53,431 nt of DNA, from contig NZ_CAMQZG010000025.1 of NCBI RefSeq assembly GCF_947039605.1, positions 1 to 53,431 on the forward strand. The letters run 5' to 3'. Numbering within the stretch: position 1 is the first letter of the stretch; each line of letters starts with the position of its first letter. Source of the DNA: an uncultured Clostridium sp. Its GTDB lineage: Bacteria; Bacillota; Clostridia; Clostridiales; Clostridiaceae. A program made the translations under genes and the position numbers. Below are positions 17,990-26,900 of this stretch, piece by piece. The notes under the pieces were generated by a model. The model searched no databases and was not told where the DNA came from. It was given only the letters and a program-made list of their open reading frames with translations.

Positions 17990-18989
17990 AAAATTCCAAA
18001 AAAATAGGAGAGCTTATAGCTTCTCTTTTATCATTTAGAAGTATTTTTACAACATACCATTTTTCAGCAAATGAAGGTATCTGTTGATACATAAATTTTA
18101 CTGTATGAATTTCTAAATTAGAAATTTCCTTCACTACTCTACCCGTTGAGGTTATTATTTGAACTTTAGAAATTTTCCTTATAGAATCTTCAATATTTAC
18201 AAAGAATTTTAATAGTTTAGAGTCTTTAGCTAGAATTGTTGAACCCATAAAAGCAGAATTAATAGTAAAGTACATTTTAAGACTTTTGGATTCTGTAGAA
18301 AAAGTATGGTGATTTTTAAGTGCATATATTAAAGATTCTTCTGTTAAGAGAGGTGAAATTATCGCAGTTAGATTTTCTTCTTTACCTATATTTAATTTAT
18401 GATTATCTTGTCCATTAATGGAACTGAGTTTCCAGCCTTTATCAAGCATATTATAATAAATCTTATCATGTTTAGTATATTTTTTCCCAAATATACCATT
18501 AGCGACTTCAATATTTGTAATAGCAGTATTTATTAATGGTGAAAAAGGAATCTCTAATACTGAATTATGAGGATGATTTATTGAAATTAAAGTGTTTTTA
18601 TCTTTTAAACTCCAAAGCACAAGCGCATTTATATTAGTTACAGTTCCAGAAAAATAATTTTTAGGGTTAATTATATTAAAATGCCCCCATTCAGAGCTGT
18701 GGGTTTCAAAACCATGTAGTACTAAAAAAATACTCGCTCTTTTATTATATTTAGAAATTAATTTATTTGTTGTACTCCAATGTGACATTTTTGTATCTTT
18801 TTCAAATGCACTATTATGATCTGTTAATATTAAAAAATCTAAATCGTTTCTATAAGCCATTTCTATACATTCTGATGGACTTCCTTTCCCAGTAGAAATA
18901 TTAGTATGACAATGTGGAACCCCATAAAAAAAATTAATTTTATTTATATCAACTAAATAAGGATTTTTTTTTGATTTTTTTTTGCTCAA
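17988..18989 (-). CDS. PHP-domain metallophosphoesterase (CehA/McbA-like)
   Basis: The protein has about 333 residues. PHP-fold metal motifs are all present: PHCHTN near the start, LTDHN, HGFE, INHPHN and NGQDNH. This arrangement matches CehA/McbA-type metal-dependent phosphoesterases. The substrate is unknown. The C-terminal 90 residues form a probable beta-rich accessory domain. Start choice: a TTG at 19007 opens the frame, but an AGGTG site lies 5 bases before the in-frame TTG at 18989, which then gives a Lys-rich N-terminus, so I chose the latter. No signal peptide is visible with this start. Confidence 0.83.
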   Translation of the reverse strand: MSKKKSKKNPYLVDINKINFFYGVPHCHTNISTGKGSPSECIEMAYRNDLDFLILTDHNSAFEKDTKMSHWSTTNKLISKYNKRASIFLVLHGFETHSSEWGHFNIINPKNYFSGTVTNINALVLWSLKDKNTLISINHPHNSVLEIPFSPLINTAITNIEVANGIFGKKYTKHDKIYYNMLDKGWKLSSINGQDNHKLNIGKEENLTAIISPLLTEESLIYALKNHHTFSTESKSLKMYFTINSAFMGSTILAKDSKLLKFFVNIEDSIRKISKVQIITSTGRVVKEISNLEIHTVKFMYQQIPSFAEKWYVVKILLNDKREAISSPIFLEF

Positions 18990-19179
18990 AATTACACCTG
19001 CTTTCAAATGCTTATTATTCTTTTAAACTTTACTTTTTAAATAAACAAGGTTATATTATTAAGATAGATAGTAGACTTGTATTTTAGTAATATTGATAAA
19101 AAAATATATATAATAGCTTATTCAAATAATAATAGGCTTATAACTAAGAGAAGTAAGTAGTTTACCGCAGGAGGAAGAA

Positions 19180-20022
19180 ATGATAAAAATAGGTGATTAT
19201 AACATATTAAAAGTAGTAAGAAAAGCAGAAATTGGGATATTTTTAGATGGAGGAACTAGATCATCAAGTGATGATATACTAGTACCTAACAATAATTTGA
19301 TAACTAAAGATATTGAAATTGGTGATAATTTAGAAGTATTTATGTATAGAGATACTTTTGATAGAATTATAGCTTCAGAGAAAAAACCTAAGGCTATAGT
19401 TGGAGAGGTGGCATACCTTGAAATTAAAGAAATTAAAGAGAGTCTTGGAGCATTTGCTGATATTGGACTTGAAAGAGATGTTCTTGTTCCACATAAAGAG
19501 CAGGGATATGATTTAGAAGTTGGAAAATCATATTTATTATATATGTATGTTGATAAAACAGGCAGACTTGCAGCTACAACAAATGTTGATAGATATTTAG
19601 AGAATATGGAAGATCCTCTAATGCATGAGGAAGTAACAGGAGTTGTTTATGGATTCCAAACAAATGGTTCTTTATGTGTTGCTATTGATAATCAATATAG
19701 AGCGGCTGTCTTAACAAGAGAGTTCTTTACAGCTTTTAAAGCAGGAGATACTATAACTGGAATTATAAACAGAGTTTATGAGGATGGAATGGTTACTTTA
19801 AGATTAAGAGCTAAGAAACTTGATGAAAAAGGTAAGTTAGAGGGTCAAATTTTAGATTATTTAAAAGCGAATAATGGAGAAATGAAACTTTGGGATAAGA
19901 GTTCTCCAGAGGATATTAAAGATGTATTCCAGTGTTCAAAAAAATATTTCAAAATGGCTTTAGGTGGATTATTTAAAGATAAATTAATAACAATTGATGA
20001 AAATGGAACAAAATTAGTATAA
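19180..20022 (+). CDS. cvfB: CvfB/YitL-like S1 RNA-binding protein
   Basis: The protein has 280 residues, the normal length. Successive S1-like OB domains occupy about 1-65, 70-140 and 145-215. The middle one is most typical (GAFADIGLERDVLVPHKEQ). A winged-helix domain at the C-terminus contains FQCSKKYFKMALGGLFKDKLI. In staphylococci CvfB affects virulence gene expression through RNA binding. Here the role is probably general RNA binding. It starts at ATG behind AGGAGG and is a single-gene unit. Confidence 0.9.
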   Translation: MIKIGDYNILKVVRKAEIGIFLDGGTRSSSDDILVPNNNLITKDIEIGDNLEVFMYRDTFDRIIASEKKPKAIVGEVAYLEIKEIKESLGAFADIGLERDVLVPHKEQGYDLEVGKSYLLYMYVDKTGRLAATTNVDRYLENMEDPLMHEEVTGVVYGFQTNGSLCVAIDNQYRAAVLTREFFTAFKAGDTITGIINRVYEDGMVTLRLRAKKLDEKGKLEGQILDYLKANNGEMKLWDKSSPEDIKDVFQCSKKYFKMALGGLFKDKLITIDENGTKLV

Positions 20023-20026
20023 AGTT

Positions 20027-20056
20027 AAAGGATGTCTTAAAATAGACATCCTTTTT
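20027..20056 (+). terminator. Intrinsic terminator after cvfB
   Basis: AAAGGATGTC / GACATCCTTT stem followed by T residues. Confidence 0.85.
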
Positions 20057-20120
20057 CTATTGTTTGTAGGTAAATAGCATATTATAATTGATGATATAAA
20101 GTTGCTTTTTGGAGGTAAAT

Positions 20121-20546
20121 ATGGAAATTAATAATATAGCTAGAAATAATAGAGCACAAATTAATAAGGAAAAAAAAATTCAAACAAAAAAAGATTTTTC
20201 TCAAAGTTTTAATGATGCTAAAGATCGTAAATCAGATGAGCAACTAAAAAAAATGATTGATAATATAAAAAACAAGGGGAATAAATTAGTTTTAACCAAA
20301 TGTTATGCCGATGTTAGAGCTTATAAAAGGCTTATAAAAGAATATTTAACTGAAGTCTTAGAAGATATGTATAAGATAAAGAATAATACTAGTTTTTGGC
20401 AAACACAATATTTTATAACGGTTGATACTATTGATGAGAAATTAGAAGAACTTACACAAATTCTTTTAGCAGATGAAAAGGAAAATATATCTGTTGCAGC
20501 TACAATAGATGAAATTCAAGGGATGATTGTAGATATATATAGATAA
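20121..20546 (+). CDS. YaaR family protein (DUF327)
   Basis: The protein has 141 residues. An upstream TTG (20109) would place the GGAGG inside the gene. The ATG at 20121 is 5 bases after that site and is the true start. The helical body matches DUF327: a conserved ADVRAYKRLIKEYL segment, a central VDTIDEKLEEL and the ending IDEIQGMIVDIYR, which is the family's usual tail. The function of YaaR is not established. The cytoplasmic location follows from the lack of hydrophobic segments. Confidence 0.85.
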   Translation: MEINNIARNNRAQINKEKKIQTKKDFSQSFNDAKDRKSDEQLKKMIDNIKNKGNKLVLTKCYADVRAYKRLIKEYLTEVLEDMYKIKNNTSFWQTQYFITVDTIDEKLEELTQILLADEKENISVAATIDEIQGMIVDIYR

Positions 20547-20611
20547 CTCGTCATTTTTTTATTCGGTGAAATCATAGTATTATTTATAGTACTATATAGG
20601 GTGAGAATTTT

Positions 20612-21049
20612 ATGTTAAAACAAGGGACGTTAGTATTATGCATAAGTAATGAATTTGGAGTGCCCATTTATAATGCAAGGATAAGAATTGTAAATAAAGA
20701 TTTCAAAACAACTATAAATACTAACTTATGTGGAATTACTACTCTTAAATTAGAACATGGAGAATATATTATAACGGTAACAGCTAATGAGTATAAAGGA
20801 AGAAAGTTCAAGGTTAAATTTTATGAAAAATGTTCTTTTTTATCTTTTAACCTTAGATTCATGTCTAATAAGATTTTTGGTTATATTCTAGATGACTTTA
20901 AGGGTGAAAGTTTAAAAATAAACCTTTTATATGAAGTAAGTGAAGGTACTTATATAAAAGTAAATGAATGTAAGTGTGATGAACAGGGGAAATATGTCTT
21001 TTATAATATTCCAAGAGGACATTATAAAGTTAAAGCAGAAAAAGAGTAG
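20612..21049 (+). CDS. Protein with two carboxypeptidase-regulatory-like beta domains
   Basis: The protein has 145 residues with no signal peptide or membrane helix. It reads as two successive small beta-sandwich units. Residues 5-70 (ISNEFGVPIYNARIRIVN ... LEHGEYIITVTANEYKG) and 86-145 (DEQGKYVFYNIPRGHYKVKA) have the pattern of carboxypeptidase regulatory-like/prealbumin-like domains: variable entry, DxxG turn, then GxYxVxV. Such domains usually occur in surface proteins, so the apparent cytoplasmic form is odd. The start is ATG behind GGGTGAG. The exact function is unknown. It lies 65 bases after yaaR with no clear terminator between them, so co-transcription is likely. Confidence 0.68.
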   Translation: MLKQGTLVLCISNEFGVPIYNARIRIVNKDFKTTINTNLCGITTLKLEHGEYIITVTANEYKGRKFKVKFYEKCSFLSFNLRFMSNKIFGYILDDFKGESLKINLLYEVSEGTYIKVNECKCDEQGKYVFYNIPRGHYKVKAEKE

Positions 21050-21052
21050 GGG

Positions 21053-21079
21053 GGAGTGTTTGCTAAACACTTCTTTTTT
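21053..21079 (+). terminator. Intrinsic terminator
   Basis: GAGTGTTT-gct-AAACACTTC stem followed by seven T. Confidence 0.85.
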
Positions 21080-21187
21080 TGTAGCATTTTATGCGTGAAA
21101 ATAATATAGATATAATATATGTATATAATAAAGGTTATTATAAAACTTATATTATAATAAAAAAAAACTCTTTTTATAGTAAAAGTA

Positions 21188-21216
21188 TTGACAATGTAAT
21201 ATTTTAGGAATAGAAT
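21188..21216 (+). promoter_or_regulatory. Sigma-A promoter of the NfeD-SPFH pair
   Basis: TTGACA (21188-21193), 17-bp spacer, TAGAAT (21211-21216); 31 bases before the start codon. Confidence 0.75.
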
Positions 21217-21246
21217 TTAAATAACTTAAAATAAAGGAGGATTTAT

Positions 21247-21672
21247 ATGGAGTGGATATGGCTTTTTGTGATAATTATAGCTGTTATACTTGATTTTGCA
21301 ACATCAGATTTTATATTTGCCGGATTTGGAGTTGGTGCTATTTTAGCCCTTATTCTTAGTGTTTTTGAAATTTCTATACCAATTCAAATTATAACGTTTG
21401 GAGTAGTTGGAGCATTGTTTATTTTTGCAATTTACCCAATTATAAAAAAGAAAATAAAAAAAGAAAATTTAGGAACAAAAGTTATGGAAGCAAATTATAT
21501 AGGACAAACTGTTATATTAGATAAAGATATTACAACAGAAATTCTAATGAAATTTGAAGGTATTTACTGGACATTTAAAAATACAGAAGATGAATCTATA
21601 AAAAAAGGTGATACTGCTGAGATTACAGGGATATCTGGAAATAAATTATTAATTAAAAAAAATAAAATATAG
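21247..21672 (+). CDS. NfeD family membrane protein
   Basis: The protein has 141 residues. Two to three hydrophobic segments (about 3-70) contain the small-residue pattern FAGFGVGAILALIL typical of NfeD. A C-terminal OB-fold domain follows (GQTVILDKDI, GDTAEITGISGNKLLIK). This is the short NfeD form without the serine protease domain. NfeD proteins pair with SPFH (stomatin/flotillin-like) proteins and are thought to help organise membrane domains. The next gene, 11 bases on, is exactly such a partner. It starts at ATG behind AAAGGAGG. Confidence 0.9.
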   Translation: MEWIWLFVIIIAVILDFATSDFIFAGFGVGAILALILSVFEISIPIQIITFGVVGALFIFAIYPIIKKKIKKENLGTKVMEANYIGQTVILDKDITTEILMKFEGIYWTFKNTEDESIKKGDTAEITGISGNKLLIKKNKI

Positions 21673-21683
21673 GAGTGATAATT

Positions 21684-22643
21684 ATGGAAGGTTTAATAGT
21701 ACTTGCGGTAGTGATAATTATTGTATTAATAGCAATTTTATCATCAATAAAAGTAGTTAATACAGGATATGTATATATTTTAGAAAGATTTGGGCAGTTT
21801 TATAAGGTGTTAGAGCCAGGTTGGCATATGACTATTCCATTTGCTGATTTTGTAAGAAGAAAAATTTCAACTAAACAACAAATTTTGGACATACAACCTC
21901 AAACTGTTATAACAAAAGATAACGTAAATATTCAAATAGATAATGTTATTTTCTATAAGGTTTTAAGTCCAAAGGATGCCGTTTATAATATAGAAGATTA
22001 TAAATCAGCTATAATATACTCAACTATTACAAATATGAGAAATATAGTTGGTAATATGTCTCTTGATGAAGTTTTATCAGGAAGAGATAAAATAAACTGT
22101 GAGTTACTTGAGATAATAGATCAAGTAACAGATGCATATGGGATTAAAATTTTATCAGTTGAGATAAAAAATATAATGCCACCAAGAGAAATTCAAGAGG
22201 CTATGGAAAAACAAATGAAAGCTGAAAGAGATAAAAGAGCTCACATATTACAAGCTGAAGGTATGAAAATGAGTGAAATAGCTAAGGCTGAAGGAGAAAA
22301 AACTTCTAAGATTTTAAGAGCGGAAGCAGATAAAGAGGCTAATATTAGACGTGCTGAAGGTTTGAAAGAATCTCAATTATTAGAAGCTGAAGGTAAGGCA
22401 AAAGCTATTGAAGCTATTGCTTTTGCAGAATCTAAAGCTATTGAACTTGTAAATACAGCGATTATAGAATCAGGAACAAATGAAGTTGTAATAGCTTTAA
22501 AACAAGTTGAAGCACTTAAAGAAATGGCTAGTGGTCCAGCTAACAAACTTATCTTACCAAATGAAACATTATCTTCACTTGGTAGTATAGCGGCAATTGC
22601 TGATATATTAAAAGGATCAACAGATTCAAAAGAAATCAAATAA
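21684..22643 (+). CDS. SPFH/Band 7 (stomatin-like) membrane protein
   Basis: The protein has 319 residues. The GTG at 21675 lies within the AGGAG; the ATG at 21684, 8 bases after it, is the better start. An N-terminal membrane helix (about 1-22) leads into the SPFH domain (VYILERFGQFYKVLEPGWH ... VDVQ-like stretch with TKDNVNIQIDNVIFYKV). A long Ala/Glu/Lys heptad coiled coil (about 175-260: AEGEKTSKILRAEADKEANI and similar) and a short C-terminal tail follow. It should oligomerise on the inner membrane together with NfeD and affect membrane organisation or protease access. Confidence 0.92.
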   Translation: MEGLIVLAVVIIIVLIAILSSIKVVNTGYVYILERFGQFYKVLEPGWHMTIPFADFVRRKISTKQQILDIQPQTVITKDNVNIQIDNVIFYKVLSPKDAVYNIEDYKSAIIYSTITNMRNIVGNMSLDEVLSGRDKINCELLEIIDQVTDAYGIKILSVEIKNIMPPREIQEAMEKQMKAERDKRAHILQAEGMKMSEIAKAEGEKTSKILRAEADKEANIRRAEGLKESQLLEAEGKAKAIEAIAFAESKAIELVNTAIIESGTNEVVIALKQVEALKEMASGPANKLILPNETLSSLGSIAAIADILKGSTDSKEIK

Positions 22644-22645
22644 TT

Positions 22646-22684
22646 CATAAGCACATGGTTATACTAAATAATCATGTGCTTATT
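22646..22684 (+). terminator. Intrinsic terminator-like hairpin
   Basis: ATAAGCACATG / CATGTGCTTAT stem around a paired TTA/TAA; the T tail is short (ATTTGTT), so termination may be partial. Confidence 0.65.
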
Positions 22685-22777
22685 TGTTATATAAAGTCTA
22701 GTTGATGATAACTTTTTTTTATTATGTTATAATATTATTAAACATTAAGAAAAAAAGTATTTGGAGAGGTTTTGACT

Positions 22778-23824
22778 ATGAATTTTTGGTGCGAAGTTTA
22801 TTTAAATCGATTAGAAAACAATATAGAAAAAATTAAAAAATTAACAAAAGAGAAATCACTTATAGGTGTAATAAAAGGTGATGCTTATGGTTTAGGACTA
22901 GCTGATATAGCAAACTTTATTGAAGATAAAGTTGATATAATAGCAGTTGCAGATATTGAAGAGGCTAATAAGGTATCATATGAAACTGATGTACTTATAT
23001 TATCACCCCTTTGTCAGGAAACATGTTTTTCTCATAATAGAAAAAATTTAATATTAAGTATTGATAATAAAGAAATTTTAAATTCAATCTCAAAAGATGA
23101 AGAGTATAGAGTACATATTTATTTAGATACTGGTATGAATAGAATGGGAATTAAGCCAGTTGAACTTGATGAGTTTATAAAGTATATAAAGACAAACTAT
23201 ACTAATGTTAAGATAGAAGGTTTATATACTCATTTACACAAGGCTGCTGATGAGGAATACACTTTAAGACAGATAGCAGTATTTAAGAATGCAACAGAGA
23301 AATATAATGGTGAAATACCATTAATACATTGTCTTGCATCAAGTGGAATTATAAATGATAAACTTAGAGAGGCAGCTAGTTTTACTACTGCTGTTAGAGC
23401 AGGGAATATTCTTTATGGTTACATTGGTGCTGGAAAAGGTATGCAAAAAGTTTTTGATTATTATGCTAAGGCAGTTTCTGTTTATGAAATAAAGAATGGT
23501 GAAACTGTAGGCTATGGAGCAAAGTATAAAGCTAATAAAGATATGACTGTAGGTATCCTGCCAGTTGGGAATGTTCAAGGTCTTGGTGTTACAAGAGAAA
23601 TACATAAAAATATTGTATATGATGTTGTAAGAGCCTTTATCAGATCATTTAAAGAAAGACCTATAATTTATCAAGAAAAGAATGCAGTTCAAGTATTAGG
23701 AAAGCCTAATATGAATGTTACTATTATAGATTTTGAAAATTATAATAAAGATTCAAAATTTAAGTTAGAGATGTCACCTATTATTTCTAATAGTTTAGTA
23801 GAAAAAAAATATATTTTAGAATAA
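22778..23824 (+). CDS. Alanine racemase-like PLP enzyme, divergent C-terminus
   Basis: The protein has 348 residues, about 20-40 shorter than typical Alr. A TTG at 22772 is too close to the GGAGAGG site, so ATG 22778 is preferred. The PLP lysine motif is present (VIKGDAYGLG, Lys33), as is YLDTGMNRMGIK in the barrel and GYGAKY, which carries the catalytic tyrosine. The usual PIGYADG motif reads PVGNVQG, the usual CMD loop reads NMN, and the C-terminal beta domain is shortened. It probably makes D-alanine for the cell wall, but another racemase specificity is possible. It is a single-gene unit closed by a strong terminator. Confidence 0.8.
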   Translation: MNFWCEVYLNRLENNIEKIKKLTKEKSLIGVIKGDAYGLGLADIANFIEDKVDIIAVADIEEANKVSYETDVLILSPLCQETCFSHNRKNLILSIDNKEILNSISKDEEYRVHIYLDTGMNRMGIKPVELDEFIKYIKTNYTNVKIEGLYTHLHKAADEEYTLRQIAVFKNATEKYNGEIPLIHCLASSGIINDKLREAASFTTAVRAGNILYGYIGAGKGMQKVFDYYAKAVSVYEIKNGETVGYGAKYKANKDMTVGILPVGNVQGLGVTREIHKNIVYDVVRAFIRSFKERPIIYQEKNAVQVLGKPNMNVTIIDFENYNKDSKFKLEMSPIISNSLVEKKYILE

Positions 23825-23872
23825 AAATAAAGCTCATAATTCGAAAAAACGAATTATGAGCTTTATTTTTTA
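23824..23872 (+). terminator. Strong intrinsic terminator
   Basis: A perfect stem of about 20 bp (AAATAAAGCTCATAATTCG and its complement) with an A6 loop, followed by T residues. Confidence 0.93.
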
Positions 23873-23881
23873 AAAAAACGT

Positions 23882-23962
23882 TTGACTGTAAAGGAATATA
23901 ATGGTAATATATACTCATAACACGAATAATAATCATTATAATTAATTTAAAGTTCGTAATTG
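23882..23962 (+). promoter_or_regulatory. pur operon promoter with PurBox-like sites
   Basis: TTGACT (23882-23887), 17 bp, TAATAT (23905-23910). Downstream, TAACACGAATAAT (23918-23930) and, on the opposite strand, CAATTACGAACTTT (23962-23949) form an inverted pair. Each has a central CGAA flanked by A/T, and the two cores are 26 bases apart. This resembles the paired PurBoxes bound by Gram-positive PurR, which responds to PRPP. No purine riboswitch aptamer is recognisable here. Confidence 0.5.
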
Positions 23963-23971
23963 GGGGTAATT

Positions 23972-26900
23972 ATGGTAGGGATGTTTTTTGTAGAAAAGAA
24001 AGCCGGATTTGATGTGGAAGCTAAAAGTCTTTTGCAAGATTTTAAAGAAAATTTAGCAATTGAAAGCCTAAAAGATGTAAGACTTTTAAATAAATATTTG
24101 GTTAGTGGTGATTTGATAGAACGTATAGAGGAAATAATACAGGAACCGCCGGTAGACAATTTATATGTAGATAAATTCCCTTTAAAAAAAGATGATATTT
24201 GTTTTGCAGTTGAATATTTACCAGGACAATATGACCAAAGAGCTGATGCTGCAAGTGAATGTTTTGCTATTTTAAATAAGGGTAAAAAAGTTGATGTGAA
24301 AAATGCTAGGATAGTAATTTTAAGTGGAGATTTAAGTGATAAAGAAATAAATGCTATAAAAAAATATTATATAAATACAGTAGATTCAAGAGAGGTTGAT
24401 TCTTTAAGTACATCTATTGATGATTCATATTCTACACCAAAAGAAATTGAGATATTAAATAATTTCTTAAGTTATACAAAAGAGGGAATAACAGAATTTC
24501 ATAAAAATAACTCATTAGCAATGAGTATAGAAGATTTATTATTAGTTCAAAATTATTTTAAATCAGAAGAGAGAGAGCCAAGTATTACAGAAATTAAGGT
24601 AATTGATACTTATTGGTCAGATCATTGTAGACATACAACTTTTGAAACTAGTATAACTAAAATCGAGGTTGAGGAAGGTCCTTATTCAAAGGTTATAAAT
24701 ACTGCGATAAAGAGTTATTCAGAAAGTAGAGAATATGTTTATGGAAAAAGAAAAAAAGATATAACACTTATGGATATTGCAGTTATATCTATGAAAGAAA
24801 TGAGGAAAAGAGGCACACTTGCTGATTTAGATTTATCTGAAGAAATAAATGCCTGTTCAATAAATGTGAAAATAGAAACTGAAAATGGTATGGAAGATTA
24901 TTTATTGATGTTCAAAAATGAAACACATAATCATCCAACAGAAATTGAGCCTTTTGGTGGTGCTGCAACTTGTCTTGGTGGTGCAATAAGAGATCCTTTA
25001 TCAGGACGAACTTATGTATATCAAGCTATGAGAATAACGGGGAGTGCAAACCCAACAGTATCAATAAATGATACTATTGAAGGTAAATTACCACAAAGAA
25101 CAATAACTCTTGGAGCTGCTCATGGTTATAGCTCTTACGGAAATCAAATAGGACTTGCAACTGGTGAGGTAAGAGAAGTTTATCATCAAGGCTATATGGC
25201 TAAGAGAATGGAAGTTGGTGCTGTCTTAGGTGCTGCTCCAAAAGAAAATGTTGTTAGGGAAACTCCAAAAGAAGGAGATTTAATAATATTACTTGGTGGA
25301 AAAACTGGAAGAGATGGCTGCGGTGGTGCTACTGGTTCTTCAAAAGAACACAATGTAGATTCTATAGAAGAGTGTGGGGCTGAGGTTCAAAAAGGTAATC
25401 CTCCTACTGAAAGAAAAATACAAAGATTATTTAGAAATAAAAATATAACAAAGCTTATTAAAAGATGTAATGATTTTGGAGCTGGTGGAGTTTCGGTTGC
25501 AATAGGTGAACTTTGTGATTCATTAGATATTAATCTTGACTTAGTACCTAAAAAATATGCTGGTCTTGATGGTACAGAGCTTGCAATATCAGAATCACAA
25601 GAAAGAATGGCTGTAGTAGTAAGAAAAGAAGATGCTAAGAAATTTATAGCAATGTCAAATGATGAAAACTTAGAGGCGACAATAGTAGCTAAGGTAACTA
25701 ATACAGGCTATATGAGAATGTACTGGAATGAAAAGCAGATAGTTAGTTTAAAAAGAGAATTTTTAAATACTAATGGTGCAAAACAATATATGACTGTAAA
25801 TGTAGTTAGTCCAAGTAAGGATGAAAATTATTTTGCTACAAAAAAAGTTACTGATCTTAAAGAAGAAATAATTTCAACATTGAAAAACTTAAATATAGGG
25901 TTACAAAAAGGTCTTGTAGAAAGATTTGATTCCACTATAGGTACTGGAACAGTATTAATGCCATTTGGTGGAAAATATCAATTAACACCATCAGAAGGAA
26001 TGGCTTGTAAAATACCAGTTTTAAATGCTTCTACAAATACATGTTCATTAATGGCATCTGGAATTAATCCATATATTTCTAGTTGGAGTCCTTTCCATGG
26101 AGCATATTACAGTATTGTAGAATCTGTAACAAAAATTGTAACTATGGGTGGAGATTATAGAAATATAAGATTAACACTTCAAGAGTATTTTGAAAAACTT
26201 GGGACTAACCCTGATAGATGGGGCAAGCCTTTTGCTGCACTTATAGGAGCTTTTAATATTCAAAAAGAACTTAACCTTCCAGCTATTGGTGGTAAAGATT
26301 CTATGTCAGGTAGTTTTGGTGAAATGGATGTTCCTCCAACTTTAGTTTCTTTTGCTGTAACAACTGAGGAGAGCAAGTTTATTACATCTCCTGAATTTAA
26401 AAATTCAGATTCAAAAATATTACTTATCAAAACAAATAGAAATAATGATGAACTATTAGATATAAATGGATTTAAGAATAACTTAAATAAAGTTTATAGT
26501 TTAAATAAAGAAAATAAAATATTAGCTATGACATCAGTAAAGAATGGTGGATTAGTAGAAGCAATTTCTAAAATGGCTATTGGTAATAAAATTGGTGCAA
26601 TAATTAATAGTATTAATAATGATATATTATTTGAAGCAAATTATGGGTCTATAGTTTTAGAAGTTTCAAATGATTTTGATTTTAGTCAGCTTGAAAATAT
26701 AAACTATGCCCAAATTGGTCAAACAACTTCAAATCAAAATATTATCTTTAATAGTGAGAGCTTTGAAATCGAAACTGTAATTAATATGCTAAAAGAAACT
26801 TTAGAGGGTGTATTTAAAATAAAAACATCTGATAAAAATGAAGTAGTTGAAAATATAACTTATGAGGCTACGGATATTAAAAAATTTAAATTTAAAATTG

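Noticed and set aside
23897-23902. TATAAT before purL as the -10
   Set aside because: It is only 9 bp from the TTGACT. The TAATAT at 23905-23910 has the correct 17-bp spacing.
23873-23971. Guanine/purine riboswitch upstream of purL
   Set aside because: The three-way-junction core and loop sequences of the purine aptamer are not present, and the leader is too short.
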